A stretch of 64,000 nt of DNA from Hymenobacter sp. YC55 (lineage in GTDB: Bacteria > Bacteroidota > Bacteroidia > Cytophagales > Hymenobacteraceae): positions 1,606,176 through 1,670,175 of the forward strand of contig NZ_JARNTX010000002.1 in NCBI RefSeq assembly GCF_029433095.1, read 5' to 3'. Positions 63,679-64,000 of the stretch are shown one piece after another. The position numbers were made by a program, and so were the translations under genes. A model generated the notes under the pieces. The model did no database searches, was not told the origin of the DNA, and was given only the letters and a program-made list of their open reading frames with translations. Every line of letters begins with the position of its first letter. Position 1 is the first letter of the stretch.

Positions 63679-63921
63679 CACCCCGCTTCGGTTTGAGCGG
63701 CGCAACGCAGACGACAACCGGTCGTTACTTGGAACTTTCAACTGGAGAGTTCATACGTTCTTTGAATGGATGGAAAGACAAAAGGAAGGACATTGCTTCC
63801 ACGCTGCTTCGGCAGCCCAAGCAATGGACTCCGCGTAGAAGACGAGACACAACAACTCGCAATACGAGTCGGATCAGCACTCGACATCGCTCTTGGTTCG
63901 CCAAGGGTAAGTAGAATTTAT
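63679..63921 (+). other. Pre-16S leader
   Basis: This stretch lies between promoter P4 and the 16S gene and should be the transcribed leader containing processing and antitermination signals. Short open frames in it are not coding. Confidence 0.6.

Positions 63922-64000
<79 letters not shown>

Noticed and set aside
63654..63914. 86-codon ORF upstream of 16S rRNA
   Set aside because: It lies over promoter P4 and the rRNA leader; not coding.

Overview
The window comes from a GC-rich member of the Bacteroidetes, most likely Hymenobacter or a close relative (Cytophagales). The evidence is several SusC/SusD pairs and other TonB-dependent receptors, many exported lipoproteins, the Bacteroidetes -33/-7 promoter signature (TTTG, then TAnnTTTG), frequent TTG start codons, and the 5' end of a Bacteroidetes-type 16S rRNA at the right edge. 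Assignment is by inspection only; no database search was possible.

Left part (1-14.9 kb): the end of a family-10-type glycoside hydrolase; a palindromic repeat element; two outer-membrane uptake loci of the SusC/SusD type arranged head to head (lipoprotein-SusD-SusC on the minus strand, SusC-SusD on the plus strand); an acyltransferase-family membrane protein and a DUF2059 protein. Middle left (15-28.6 kb): acyl-CoA ligase; a SAM-I-type riboswitch whose 370-nt leader runs into an AhpD-like gene and a beta-carbonic anhydrase; a GH3/beta-lactamase fusion; a membrane-anchored PD-(D/E)XK-like protein; a PhoD-like phosphatase; an exported superoxide dismutase; a CarboxypepD-type protein and an SDR. 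Middle right (29-46.6 kb): a secreted sorting-type protein, a DUF885 metallopeptidase-like lipoprotein, aldo/keto reductase, flavin reductase, an Oar-like TonB receptor, DUF4126, an MBL-fold hydrolase, an HTTM membrane protein, three Gly/Ser/Thr-rich exported proteins (two of them extreme repeats), a DCC-family protein and a quinone-oxidoreductase-like enzyme.

Right part (46.6-64 kb) is mostly housekeeping: FAD protein, heptose epimerase HldD, a BtuF/BtuC-like metal-chelate importer without its ATPase, QueD, LpxB, an AT-rich exostosin-like glycosyltransferase, the tig-clpP-clpX protein quality-control block, tRNA-Leu(TAG), a bifunctional (p)ppGpp enzyme, an overlapping fur-STAS-purA operon, and an rRNA operon leader with four tandem promoters.

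The most unusual items are the SAM riboswitch with its chain of overlapping tiny ORFs in front of a gene not normally linked to methionine, the cluster of Gly/Thr/Ser repeat proteins whose repeat units differ at silent positions while keeping the same residues, and the transmembrane nuclease-like protein. No CRISPR array, insertion sequence or phage was seen.
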